DNA of 64,000 nucleotides from Patescibacteria group bacterium (lineage in GTDB: Bacteria > Patescibacteria > Paceibacteria > UBA9973 > UBA2103), in the NCBI GenBank assembly GCA_004322365.1, contig SCTS01000002.1:24190-88189 (forward strand), written 5' to 3'. Position numbers and translations under genes: made by a program. The notes below the pieces were generated by a model, which worked only from the letters and a program-made list of their open reading frames with translations, did no database searches and was not told the origin of the DNA. Each line of letters opens with the position of its first letter. The first letter of the stretch is position 1. Shown here one piece after another: positions 34,150-41,678 of the stretch.

Positions 34150-34671
34150 CTAAAGAGCACCAAAAACATTGTTTTTTATGAGGGTGTAGACAGCTTCTGG
34201 GTTTAAGTTAGTGGTATCTATCACTGTTGCTCCCGATCTTTCGTGACGAAATTTTTCTGCACTCTCCCATAACTCCTCCACTTTTTTTGGAGTAAGCAAA
34301 CTGTCAGGGCTGTACCCCCTCTGCGCTGCACGCTCAATTACTTTCTCCTTCTCTGCGGTCAACACAAACTCATGAATCTCTGCACCATACTTTGCTCCGA
34401 GTAGCGTTATGGCATCAAGGATTTCTGGAGCATCCAAAAGTACTTTATCGACAATGACACTGTTGCCAGTTTTTAAATACGACTCAATGGCGTCCGTTGT
34501 GTATTGGTATGCAAGCCTCAAACTCTCATCGGTATGCTCTTTATAGGCACTAATGAATCTGCGCCATACATCCACCTCAACCAAAAGCGATAGCGGAATT
34601 TCCTTATGCAATCGCTCTGCAACAGTAGACTTCCCTACCCCCGAAGGTCCATTTATAAGTATGAGTTTCAT
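34150..34671 (-). CDS. P-loop kinase-like protein (AAA_33/zeta-toxin-like fold)
   Basis: 173 aa. LILINGPSGVGKSTVAERL is a Walker A motif at residues 3-16. VEVDVWRRFI and VIVDKVLL are strand ends with acidic residues. KVIERAAQRGYSP is a lid-type segment with Arg residues. The fold is that of small nucleotide, sugar or antibiotic kinases; the phosphoacceptor is unknown. It starts 36 bp after the stop of the NUDIX gene and likely shares its transcript. A zeta-toxin role is not supported because no antitoxin gene is adjacent. Confidence 0.78.
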   Translation of the reverse strand: MKLILINGPSGVGKSTVAERLHKEIPLSLLVEVDVWRRFISAYKEHTDESLRLAYQYTTDAIESYLKTGNSVIVDKVLLDAPEILDAITLLGAKYGAEIHEFVLTAEKEKVIERAAQRGYSPDSLLTPKKVEELWESAEKFRHERSGATVIDTTNLNPEAVYTLIKNNVFGAL

Positions 34672-34707
34672 AGCTCTTTAAGATAGCCACTCTCAAGCAT
34701 ATCCTGC

Positions 34708-35166
34708 CTATTTTTTATTCTCAACCAGATCAATCGCCCGCTTGCCGTAAAACGCAACATTGCTTTGTAAATCACTCATTGCATCAATATCTTCTTTGGT
34801 ACACCACTTCCATGCATCGGAAATTTTCTCAGGAACGATTTCATCGGTGTTTGTAGTGGCGAAATAAATAAGCGAGATGTGTTCGTGTGTACCAGAAATA
34901 CTGTGACGATTCATTGAAATAGGTGCAATGAGTTCTTTTATTTTTGCATCTCCTTGATATTCTCTAGTGTCAAAAAGCTCTACAGTGAGCCCCACTTCCT
35001 CTTGTACCTCCCGGAGTGCCGCTTGATTGGGATCTTCATTAAGTTCAATGTGCCCACCAACAGAAAGCCAAATGCCATATTTGTCATGCTTTCTTAAAAG
35101 CACTTTGCCATTGAAGACTACAAATACCTCAACGGTAAAATCAATGTGCTCGTGTAGATGAGGCAT
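34708..35166 (-). CDS. NUDIX hydrolase
   Basis: 152 aa. The Nudix box is intact: GGHIELNEDPNQAALREVQEEVGL contains GX5EX7REUXEEXGU with all catalytic Glu residues. The preceding strand VLLRKHDKYGIWLSV is typical. These enzymes hydrolyse nucleoside diphosphates linked to another group, such as oxidised dNTPs, NDP-sugars or dinucleoside polyphosphates. It lies in a run of small phosphate-handling enzymes (two kinases and an EEP-fold protein) with 5- to 40-bp gaps. The substrate is not clear from sequence. Confidence 0.92.
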   Translation of the reverse strand: MPHLHEHIDFTVEVFVVFNGKVLLRKHDKYGIWLSVGGHIELNEDPNQAALREVQEEVGLTVELFDTREYQGDAKIKELIAPISMNRHSISGTHEHISLIYFATTNTDEIVPEKISDAWKWCTKEDIDAMSDLQSNVAFYGKRAIDLVENKK

Positions 35167-35171
35167 GATTT

Positions 35172-35867
35172 TTATATTTCAACAGTAGCTGATATCGGCA
35201 GATGATCAGAGCCTTTTGAATTCTCTACTTTTGAGGCAATTGTTTTTATGTCTGAGCTCAAAAAAATATAATCGAGCCTTGTATCAATTTTCTGCGGATT
35301 ACAAACGGGACATCCTTCGGGATACACGCTCCATGTAGGAGTATGAGTAGTGTCTGTATCAGTAAGTACAGAGTGCATTTTTTGCACAGCAACGCTTTCA
35401 GGGGTTGCGTTAAAATCCCCCATCACCATTACTTTCTCTAGAGGAAGAACCTTTAGTAAGTTTTCTACTTGTAATTCTTGAATGCTAGAGACTTTTTGAT
35501 GCGTATGAAGAAGGTGAACAGAAAACACATGCACTGTTTCTCCCTCAATAGTAATGTCAGCTTGCACGGCTACACGCTTATTTTCGTCAGAAAGCATATG
35601 AACCGCACTACTTACGATTGGGTGTCTACTAAAAACAGCATTGCCCATTTCGTCAGTCCCATCACTTGAAAGGGTTGCGGCGCGCGCAGGCGCATATACA
35701 TGTTCGTAGCCGAGTGATGTCAAAAATTCAATGATTGGAATGCTTTTACTGAATGGAAGCACTTCCTGCAGACCAATAATGTCCGCCTCTGAGGACCTCA
35801 AAAACTCTGCAATTTCATCAAAGTGTCCTTCGTCCCAAATATTCCAAGAGAGCACTTTTAGTTGCAT
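35172..35867 (-). CDS. Endonuclease/exonuclease/phosphatase family protein
   Basis: 231 aa from the ATG at 35867, where the conserved N-terminus MQLKVLSWNIW begins. ADIIGLQEVLP supplies the metal-binding Glu. VHVFSVHLLHT and VMVMGDFNATP contain the catalytic Asp-x-Asn. LDYIFLSSDI and GSDHLPISATVEI complete the DNase I-like fold. Relatives cleave DNA or phosphodiester and sphingomyelin-type bonds. There is no signal peptide on this start. The gap of 31 bp to the upstream kinase holds no gene. Confidence 0.88.
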   Translation of the reverse strand: MQLKVLSWNIWDEGHFDEIAEFLRSSEADIIGLQEVLPFSKSIPIIEFLTSLGYEHVYAPARAATLSSDGTDEMGNAVFSRHPIVSSAVHMLSDENKRVAVQADITIEGETVHVFSVHLLHTHQKVSSIQELQVENLLKVLPLEKVMVMGDFNATPESVAVQKMHSVLTDTDTTHTPTWSVYPEGCPVCNPQKIDTRLDYIFLSSDIKTIASKVENSKGSDHLPISATVEI

Positions 35868-35898
35868 ACAGTAAGCATAGCAAACAGAGTATGGCGAA

Positions 35899-36429
35899 TT
35901 ACAAAAGACGTCGTCGTGGATTAAATTCGCGTTCACGCTCACGAGGCATTTTTGCTTTTACTAATTCCCCAACCTCATTGAGTACAAAGATAGCATCGAA
36001 GCCATCATCTATTTGTGGAGGAAATTTCTTGAGATGATCAACTCGACCATCAAATAGTTTTCGAGTTGTTTTTTCTTCAGCGCTCCGCGCCTGAACGCGC
36101 GCCCACGCATGTTCTTCTGGAGTATCAACAAATATTCCTTGTATTCTCTTCACACCGTTCGCTCGCGCGAATGCAATAAGCTCTCGTCGATATCCATTAA
36201 GAAAAGTGCCGTCAAGGACTACAGTCTTACCTGCGCGATAGAGCTCGAGCATGCGTGAACCAATATGTTCAAATACCGCCGGAGTAGATGACTCCGCACG
36301 ACTAAGTCCGAACGCCTCTCGAACGGTGTCGAAACTTATATATTCATAGGCATACTTTTGAGCAAGCTTGGTGAGATTTGTCGATTTACCAGAGCCCGGA
36401 AGCCCCATCCCTACCATCAGTTTTGCCAT
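35899..36429 (-). CDS. AAA_33-type P-loop kinase (polynucleotide-kinase-like)
   Basis: 176 aa. MVGMGLPGSGKSTNLTKLA is the Walker A motif. YISFDTVREAFG follows the kinase pattern of T4 Pnk-like proteins. TVVLDGTFLNGYRRELI is the substrate Asp region, and RVQARSAEEKT the Arg-rich lid. Proteins of this type phosphorylate nucleic-acid 5' ends or small molecules. The C-terminus is basic (REREREFNPRRRLL). It may function with the EEP-fold protein downstream in nucleic-acid processing; that is an inference. Confidence 0.83.
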   Translation of the reverse strand: MAKLMVGMGLPGSGKSTNLTKLAQKYAYEYISFDTVREAFGLSRAESSTPAVFEHIGSRMLELYRAGKTVVLDGTFLNGYRRELIAFARANGVKRIQGIFVDTPEEHAWARVQARSAEEKTTRKLFDGRVDHLKKFPPQIDDGFDAIFVLNEVGELVKAKMPREREREFNPRRRLL

Positions 36430-36502
36430 ACGCCTACCCTAATGTACTTAGGGGAGAGAGGCAAGGAAACGTATGAGATTGAAAAAATCAGAACTATCGC
36501 TT

Positions 36503-36754
36503 TCAACGATGAATACAACCTGCCCAACAACAAGGCCTGCGCATCCCGCCTTTAAGTTTCGAAAGTGCCTTCTCAATACGGATATTCCTTGTTTCCGCTT
36601 TTTTCCCAGAGATGACCCAGCAGATCCATTCATTGCGTGCGAGCGGTGTAATATCCTCCCATACGGCAAGCGTCTTAGGTATTTTAAGTATCGCCGTTTC
36701 TAAATCTTCCGGCATTTTGTGTACCACACCACCAGCAAGCGTTTGTTTGGTCAT
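36503..36754 (-). CDS. YdeI/OmpD-associated family protein (short)
   Basis: 83 aa. MPEDLETAILKIPKTLAVWE and WICWVISGKKAETRNIRIEKA follow the family's core pattern of Pro-Asp-Leu, Trp, AKK.ETR and RI..A. The C-terminus GMRRPCCWAGCIHR is a frequent end in short members. The family has been linked to bacteriocin tolerance in one case, but its biochemical role is unknown. It is a single helical domain without membrane segments. It lies downstream of the hairpin array that follows tRNA-Gln. Confidence 0.72.
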   Translation of the reverse strand: MTKQTLAGGVVHKMPEDLETAILKIPKTLAVWEDITPLARNEWICWVISGKKAETRNIRIEKALSKLKGGMRRPCCWAGCIHR

Positions 36755-36783
36755 ACGGTCATGGTATCAAATCGTCTGTGGAG

Positions 36784-37000
36784 ATAATCACGTCAAACTT
36801 AACAAAGTTTGACGTGATTATTATCTATTCTCGTCTTGGCGCCTTGTGGGGCGTCCGCGACGCGAATTTGCACCTAGGACTTCTTGGTGCCATATCTATG
36901 GCACTCGCGAAGCGAATTTGAGCTTACAAGTCTTTCCGATGATGATATAACCTCGTCGAAATTTGCTAATTTCGACGTGATTTTTACGCTTAAAAATCAG
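36784..37000. repeat. Hairpin array downstream of tRNA-Gln
   Basis: The 245 bp between the YdeI-like gene and tRNA-Gln hold no gene. Visible are a 17-bp stem at 36784-36821, a 10-bp stem at 36954-36977, and two modules on the minus strand. Each module begins AAATTCGCKTCGCGR and is followed by a different hairpin (GTGCCATAGATATGGCAC in one). Both outer hairpins share CACGTC at their base. Confidence 0.6.
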
Positions 37001-37071
37001 CTGCGGGACCTGGACTCGAACCAAGATAGCCTCCTCCAGAGGGAGGTGTCCTACCATTAGACGATCCCGCA
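37001..37071 (-). tRNA. tRNA-Gln (CUG)
   Basis: Acceptor TGCGGGA/TCCCGCA, D arm GTCTAATGGTAGGAC, anticodon arm CCTCC-CTCTGGA-GGAGG, and T arm CTTGG-TTCGAGT-CCAGG. The U1-A72 pair and discriminator G73 are glutamine identity elements. CCA is not encoded. Confidence 0.9.
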
Positions 37072-37080
37072 ATTCTTAAC

Positions 37081-37136
37081 TAGCTTCTAGCTTTCAGCTT
37101 CTAGCTGTTAGCTGTTAGCTGTTAGCTTTTAGAGAA
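37081..37136 (-). repeat. Heptanucleotide repeat tract, eight units
   Basis: Units TAGCTTC, TAGCTTT, CAGCTTC, three TAGCTGT, TAGCTTT and TAGAGAA in perfect 7-nt register. This is the longest tract of the TAGSKTT-type family. It fills the gap between tRNA-Gln and the PQ-loop-like gene. Confidence 0.85.
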
Positions 37137-37157
37137 TACTATGGAAACAAAGCAGAT

Positions 37158-37769
37158 TCAACGCAGAGCAGAGATGGGTTTTGGGATGTTTCGTCTTTTG
37201 AAAAGGCAGATACTTATAACAATAGTATTGAGGGTGGCGCTCATCGCAAGGTATACAACGGTGAGGAAATTATACTGAGCAAGGGCTACAAGTCCAATAA
37301 GCCCTGTTGCGGTGAAAAGAAGCCACGATGAAAGCGATTCACTCCACGGCTCTTCCAAGACCTTACGGATCGTTGGCACATATCCGAATGCATCAATCGC
37401 AGTAACCATGAGAATTGAAAGAAGTGGAGCATTGAGTTGCCACCATACAAGAATCGCAAAAAGAGCGAGTACAAGCAGTGCTACATCCCCCTTCGTAATA
37501 TTTTTTGTTCCATATTTAAAAGAAAGAAGAAAAACCAAAAATGTAAGCACTGACCACAGAGCGAGTAACAAAACACCGTACCCGCCACCTCCATACCAAC
37601 CTCCCACAGCGGCAGTGCCTGTCGTGATGGACCAAATAAGCCATGTGTATGGGTGGGGCGTGGTTTGCCTCCGAACCATACTTCGTATGTAAGGTATGTA
37701 CGAAAGCGCACCAAGAACGAGCGAAAGAACAGTCGCCACAATTTTAAAATCGATTGGAAACGGAAACAT
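37158..37769 (-). CDS. Membrane protein with PQ-loop-like repeats
   Basis: 203 aa with about seven hydrophobic helices. Two internal repeats start GALSYIPYIRSMVRRQTTPH and DAFGYVPTIRKVLEEPWSES. Each is followed by an aromatic helix (YTWLIWSITTG and SSWLLFTATGL), resembling the PQ-loop/SWEET plan of a helix pair with a Pro near the loop. Family members transport sugars, amino acids or act as receptors. No substrate can be given. It is separated from guaB by a strong hairpin and likely transcribed alone. Confidence 0.65.
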   Translation of the reverse strand: MFPFPIDFKIVATVLSLVLGALSYIPYIRSMVRRQTTPHPYTWLIWSITTGTAAVGGWYGGGGYGVLLLALWSVLTFLVFLLSFKYGTKNITKGDVALLVLALFAILVWWQLNAPLLSILMVTAIDAFGYVPTIRKVLEEPWSESLSSWLLFTATGLIGLVALAQYNFLTVVYLAMSATLNTIVISICLFKRRNIPKPISALR

Positions 37770-37799
37770 ATCGTCAGTATACTCTCAGAAACAAAGCAT

Positions 37800-37843
37800 T
37801 TTCTCCATGTATCACTGTAGCACTACAGTGATACATGGAGAAA
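37800..37843. terminator. Long perfect hairpin between guaB and the membrane-protein gene
   Basis: A 20-bp perfect stem (arm TTTCTCCATGTATCACTGTA) closed by a 4-nt loop. On the minus strand its 3' arm ends GGAGAAA without a T tract. It probably terminates guaB transcription, or may be an RNA processing or stability element. Confidence 0.6.
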
Positions 37844-37914
37844 GAAAGCGAAAATAAAACCTCGAGAACATCGAGGGATTCTACTTCAGACTACGGTGCG
37901 CGCTTCGTTCGCAC

Positions 37915-38967
37915 CTAGTCTTCAAAAACTTTCGCAAGAGAGTGCGGATTGTTTTCTTTGACTGATGCTCCCGAAACTACCATGAACTGAACTTTCTTTT
38001 CAAAGTCAGAAAGTTTTTTTGCACCAACATACCCCATAGAAACTCGAATACCTCCCACGAGCTTCGAAACAACATCCTCAAGCGTACCTGCGTATGGCAC
38101 CAATGCTGAAACACCTTCAGGAACAATGCCTTTTGAAGTACCGAGGTAACGGTCATTTGCTTTTCCTTTTTTCAGAACTGCCAAAGAGCCCATGCCACGA
38201 TACTCTTTGAATTTTTTTCCACCAACGGTAACCATTTTTCCTGGTGCGGCGTCAGTACCCGCAAGAGTGTTTCCAAGCATGACAGCAGAGGCGCCAGCAC
38301 CCAGTGCTTTCGCAATGTCGCCCGACATACGAATACCTCCATCAGCAATAACAGGAACTCCGAATTTTTTTGCAACTGCAACCACCTCCATAATTGCTGA
38401 AAGTTGTGGCACACCGACGCCCGAAACAATGCGTGTAGTGCAAATGGAACCAGGACCAATACCAACTTTAATTCCATCTGCAAATTTAACGAGTTCGAGC
38501 GCAGCTTCTTTTGTTGCAATGTTTCCAACGAGAAGTGGTGTTTTGCCTATGGCTTTCTTTATTCTTCTTGCACCAGCAACAACATTCATGTTGTGACCAT
38601 GTGCTGAGTCAACCGCAATCACATCAGCCCCTGCTTTTTTGAGAGCGATAGCTCGCTCCAAATCAAATGCACTACATGCAGCGCCAACACGCACACCTGC
38701 TTTCTTAACTTCCTTCACCATTTTTACTTCCTCTTCAAGTGTATTTGAGCGGTGAATAATTCCTAAGCCTCCAAGCTTACCCAGAGCAATCGCCATCTTC
38801 GTTTCCGTCACTTTGTCCATCGCAGCAGAAATGATTGGTATGGTAAGAAAAAAACCACGAGCAATCGCGGTCTCTACATTTGCTTCGCGCGGCTCAACAG
38901 AACTTCGAGCAGGCCGAATCAAGACATCATCGAAAGTCAAAAACTTCCCTGTGTGTACTTTCCCCAT
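37915..38967 (-). CDS. guaB: IMP dehydrogenase lacking CBS domains
   Basis: 350 aa versus about 488 in typical IMPDH. TFDDVLIRPARSSVEP is the N-terminal family motif. The CBS pair that normally follows residue 90 is missing, and the barrel runs straight on (GVRVGAACSAFDLERA). GPGSICTTRIVSG holds the catalytic Cys, and VIADGGIRMSGDIAKALGAGA the phosphate site. EYRGMGSLA and KGIVPEGV form the flap. It oxidises IMP to XMP for GMP synthesis. Loss of CBS domains removes the usual nucleotide feedback site. It is an isolated minus-strand gene. Confidence 0.94.
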   Translation of the reverse strand: MGKVHTGKFLTFDDVLIRPARSSVEPREANVETAIARGFFLTIPIISAAMDKVTETKMAIALGKLGGLGIIHRSNTLEEEVKMVKEVKKAGVRVGAACSAFDLERAIALKKAGADVIAVDSAHGHNMNVVAGARRIKKAIGKTPLLVGNIATKEAALELVKFADGIKVGIGPGSICTTRIVSGVGVPQLSAIMEVVAVAKKFGVPVIADGGIRMSGDIAKALGAGASAVMLGNTLAGTDAAPGKMVTVGGKKFKEYRGMGSLAVLKKGKANDRYLGTSKGIVPEGVSALVPYAGTLEDVVSKLVGGIRVSMGYVGAKKLSDFEKKVQFMVVSGASVKENNPHSLAKVFED

Positions 38968-39034
38968 GCCTCAGGATACCATAATTGGTATAAGGTCGCC
39001 AAGTAGCGGGCTTTAGGTGGAAAACACACAAAAT

Positions 39035-39631
39035 ATGAGCGCTAAAACACCTAAAAATCTAGCCGTCTTTGTGTCAGGGACAGGTTCGAATTTTGAAGCC
39101 ATGCTGAAAGAGCATATCCCCATCAAACTCGTAGTTGCTGATCGTCCATGCAAGGCAATCGACAGAGCGAAAGAAGTAGGAATCCCCACGGCACTCATAG
39201 AACGTAAAAATTTTGGTACTAGCTTCGACCGAGGACTGTACACACAAAAAATTCTAGAAGTATTGCAAACCCATGGAATTGATTTGGTTGCCATGGCTGG
39301 CTTCATGACCATCCTTGGAGACTCTCTCTTCACTACATACGACGGATACATTCTTAATACACATCCATCTCTCCTTCCCCTATTTAAAGGTGATCATGCG
39401 GTGAAAGACGCTCTTGAGGCTAGGGCAAAAGAAACAGGATGCACGATCCACATTGCAACAGCAGATCTCGATGATGGCCCGATACTTGCACAAAGAAGTG
39501 TGCCAATACTTCCAAACGACAGCATAGAAACCCTTCATGAGAGAATCAAGATTGAAGAAAGGAAGCTCTATCCCGAGGTATTAAAAAACATACTAGTTGG
39601 TAACCTTGTCCTTCCTCAGACAGTAGTTTAG
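39035..39631 (+). CDS. purN: Phosphoribosylglycinamide formyltransferase
   Basis: 198 aa from the ATG at 39035; a GTG at 39017 would add six residues. LAVFVSGTGSNFEAML is the N-terminal signature. LAG-like MAGFMTIL and NTHPSLLPLFKG hold the catalytic Asn and His, and DDGPILAQ the catalytic Asp. The enzyme transfers formyl from 10-formyl-THF to GAR in purine synthesis. No other pur gene is in the window apart from guaB, divergently placed, so this may be part of a patchy pathway. It is followed by the SAM riboswitch. Confidence 0.93.
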   Translation: MSAKTPKNLAVFVSGTGSNFEAMLKEHIPIKLVVADRPCKAIDRAKEVGIPTALIERKNFGTSFDRGLYTQKILEVLQTHGIDLVAMAGFMTILGDSLFTTYDGYILNTHPSLLPLFKGDHAVKDALEARAKETGCTIHIATADLDDGPILAQRSVPILPNDSIETLHERIKIEERKLYPEVLKNILVGNLVLPQTVV

Positions 39632-39654
39632 AATAGGCGCTGACCTACAATTGA

Positions 39655-39752
39655 ATACGTATCAAGAGTGTGAGGAGGCATCTGGGCCTACGATTCACCA
39701 GCAACTTGTCGAAAGATAAAGTGCTACCAGCCCTTCGGGGAAAGATATCTTA
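39655..39752 (+). promoter_or_regulatory. SAM-I (S-box) riboswitch aptamer upstream of metK
   Basis: TATCAAGAG begins the aptamer, followed by GAGGAGG. CTGGGCC and CCAGCAAC form the P2 region. GATAAAGTGCTACC matches the conserved AAGGTGCTAA-type segment. CCCTTCGGGG is the P4 hairpin, and AAGATA closes P1. The order and spacing match the SAM-I consensus. It would bind S-adenosylmethionine and shut off metK through the terminator that follows immediately. Confidence 0.88.
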
Positions 39753-39755
39753 CAC

Positions 39756-39790
39756 AAAATCTTTCCTTAATAGGGAAAGATTTTTTATTT
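39756..39790 (+). terminator. Riboswitch expression-platform terminator
   Basis: Arms AAAATCTTTCC and GGAAAGATTTT form an 11-bp stem with a 7-nt loop, followed by a T-rich run. It sits between the SAM-I aptamer and the metK start, so it is the likely OFF state. Confidence 0.88.
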
Positions 39791-39817
39791 ATTATTCACT
39801 CATTAATCAACATCAAT

Positions 39818-40870
39818 ATGCTTCACTTACTTAAGACATACACAACCGAGAGCGTTACCGCAGGACATCCCGACAAAGTCTGCGATCAAATATCAGATGC
39901 AATTTTAGATGCCTGCTTAACGCAAGATCCAACAAGTCGAGTAGCTGTCGAGTCTTTTGGCAGTCATGGATACATGATGCTCGGCGGTGAAGTGCGGACA
40001 AATGCGACAGTTGATTATACAGGTATCGCCCGTAAGGTCTATACAGATATTGGCTACACAGAACCGTTAGATATTCTTGAACATATCGCCAAGCAATCTG
40101 GAGATATTGCGATGGGTGTAGACACCGGTGGCGCAGGTGACCAAGGCATCATGTATGGCTACGCTACAAATGAAACAAAAGAAATGCTCCCATTAGGTGT
40201 CGTACTTTCTCATGCACTTGCACGCCGACTAGAAGCGCTTCGTCGTGACGGAACACTTCCCTGGGCACGACCAGATGGAAAAACACAAGTCACCATTTCA
40301 AATGGCAAAGTAATTACTGCACTCACTTCAACTCAGCACACAGCGGATGTTTCTCAAGAAGAAATTCGCGCAAAACTCACCGAGCATTTGTTCGGGTCAG
40401 TATTGGGAGATCTATCGGGAATTGAAATACTAGTGAATCCAACAGGTCAATTTATTCAGGGAGGATTTGAAGCAGACGCAGGTCTCACTGGACGAAAGAT
40501 AATGGTAGACACCTACGGAGGTTTGATGCCACACGGGGGCGGAGCTTTCTCAGGAAAAGACGCTACAAAGGTTGATCGCTCCGCTGCGTACATGTGCCGA
40601 TTTGCTGCAAAGAACCTCGTTGCAAATGGCTATGGCACAAAAGTATTAGTGTCAGTTGCCTACGCTATCGGTCGCGTGGAGCCAGTGATGGTTGAAGCAT
40701 TTGATGATTCTGGAAAAGACTTGAGCGAGATTGTGCAGAAAAACTTTGACTTCCGTCCACGGGCAATTATTGAGCGCCTAGGACTCACCCGCCCAATCTT
40801 TCAAGCAACAGCAGCATACGGACACTTCGGCGTTGAAGGTAGACCATGGGAAAATATTGAGAAAATCTAA
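39818..40870 (+). CDS. metK: S-adenosylmethionine synthetase (short form)
   Basis: 350 aa against about 385 in E. coli. ESVTAGHPDKVCDQISDAILD is the ATP/methionine site with the catalytic His and Asp. DQGIMYGYATNE and GGGAFSGKDATKVDRSAAYM are the two signature motifs. It condenses ATP and methionine to SAM, the donor for the many methyltransferases in this window. The gene is preceded by a SAM-I riboswitch with terminator, giving feedback control by its product, and followed by a strong terminator. Confidence 0.96.
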   Translation: MLHLLKTYTTESVTAGHPDKVCDQISDAILDACLTQDPTSRVAVESFGSHGYMMLGGEVRTNATVDYTGIARKVYTDIGYTEPLDILEHIAKQSGDIAMGVDTGGAGDQGIMYGYATNETKEMLPLGVVLSHALARRLEALRRDGTLPWARPDGKTQVTISNGKVITALTSTQHTADVSQEEIRAKLTEHLFGSVLGDLSGIEILVNPTGQFIQGGFEADAGLTGRKIMVDTYGGLMPHGGGAFSGKDATKVDRSAAYMCRFAAKNLVANGYGTKVLVSVAYAIGRVEPVMVEAFDDSGKDLSEIVQKNFDFRPRAIIERLGLTRPIFQATAAYGHFGVEGRPWENIEKI

Positions 40871-40887
40871 AACGATTTCTTTTTAGA

Positions 40888-40919
40888 AACAAAAAATCCC
40901 GCATGCGGGATTTTTTGTT
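40888..40919. terminator. Bidirectional terminator between metK and the prepilin gene
   Basis: A 32-bp perfect palindrome with core ATCCCGCATGCGGGAT flanked by A and T tracts on both sides. It can end transcription of metK (plus) and of the prepilin gene (minus, stop at 40926). Confidence 0.88.
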
Positions 40920-40925
40920 AATGCG

Positions 40926-41390
40926 TTATGGCTTCACATCAAACATTGGATCAGCTCCTGAAAAATCACTGGAAGATCCTGTACATCTTGATCCTGGAGT
41001 GGCGTCACTATCACTACCTAATACCTGATTGGTACTGTCCTCTAGCGTAGCTCCAAGATGGTAGCTCGAACATCCAGCGCCAACACCGAGTGCTGCGTAC
41101 CTATAAGAAATAGGAGAAGAGGCGGTGCCGGAAGGATCTGTAGGAAGAACGGCAATATAGGTTGGCACGAGACCGTTCAGTGTTGTTGGATACGATGATG
41201 AGTTGGCGTTTGCGTACGCCCCGAGGGCAATCTGCAACTGCCTGATGTCTGAAGTGCGACGCGAATCACGAGACTTTATTCGCACAACATTGAGTGACGC
41301 TAAAACCACCGACGCAAGAATACCGAAAATTGCAATGACAATAAGGAGCTCAATGAGAGTGAACCCTTTGTGTGATTTAAATAACGCCAT
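40926..41390 (-). CDS. Type IV prepilin/pseudopilin-like protein
   Basis: 154 aa. A short basic leader ending KG precedes FTLIELLIVIAIFGILASVVLASL, the class III signal with Glu at position +5. It would be cleaved after Gly by a prepilin peptidase and N-methylated. The C-terminal globular part has two Cys pairs and repeats of Ser/Thr, and DPSGTASSPISYRYAALG resembles the GspG-like loop. It may be a major or minor pilin for adhesion or DNA uptake. No assembly genes are adjacent. Confidence 0.9.
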   Translation of the reverse strand: MALFKSHKGFTLIELLIVIAIFGILASVVLASLNVVRIKSRDSRRTSDIRQLQIALGAYANANSSSYPTTLNGLVPTYIAVLPTDPSGTASSPISYRYAALGVGAGCSSYHLGATLEDSTNQVLGSDSDATPGSRCTGSSSDFSGADPMFDVKP

Positions 41391-41434
41391 ACCCTTTTAG
41401 AGTAACAGACTTCTTGAGTTAAAAACCAGTAAGG

Positions 41435-41671
41435 TTAGGAAAATTTAAAACGTCGATCCTTACCAGAACCCTCACAGGAAGGACATGAACCTGGACGAAA
41501 ATCGCCCCCTCCCGAGCTTGATGAACACTCCCAACACACTTCAACGGAGTCTCTCCGTTGACCATAATTACAGCCTGCAGAACAGTTACCACTACCCTTA
41601 CACAATCCACACATCCTTTCAGCTAAAGAGGTCAGTACTGCGTAAGGTTTTATCTCGAGACTCCCATCCAT
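41435..41671 (-). CDS. Small Cys-rich protein with DnaJ-type zinc motifs
   Basis: 78 aa. CGLCKGSGNCSAGC, CWEC and CPSCEGSGKDRRF resemble the CxxCxGxG modules of the DnaJ zinc-binding region, with eight Cys arranged for two zinc sites. No J domain is present. It begins 7 bp after the pyrG stop on the same strand, so it may ride on the same transcript. The function is unknown; it might bind unfolded protein or nucleic acid. The pattern of Cys and Gly argues against chance. Confidence 0.58.
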   Translation of the reverse strand: MDGSLEIKPYAVLTSLAERMCGLCKGSGNCSAGCNYGQRRDSVEVCWECSSSSGGGDFRPGSCPSCEGSGKDRRFKFS

Positions 41672-41678
41672 CTCGGCA

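Noticed and set aside
34150..34671. Zeta-toxin of a toxin-antitoxin pair
   Set aside because: There is no small antitoxin gene adjacent; the neighbours are metabolic enzymes.
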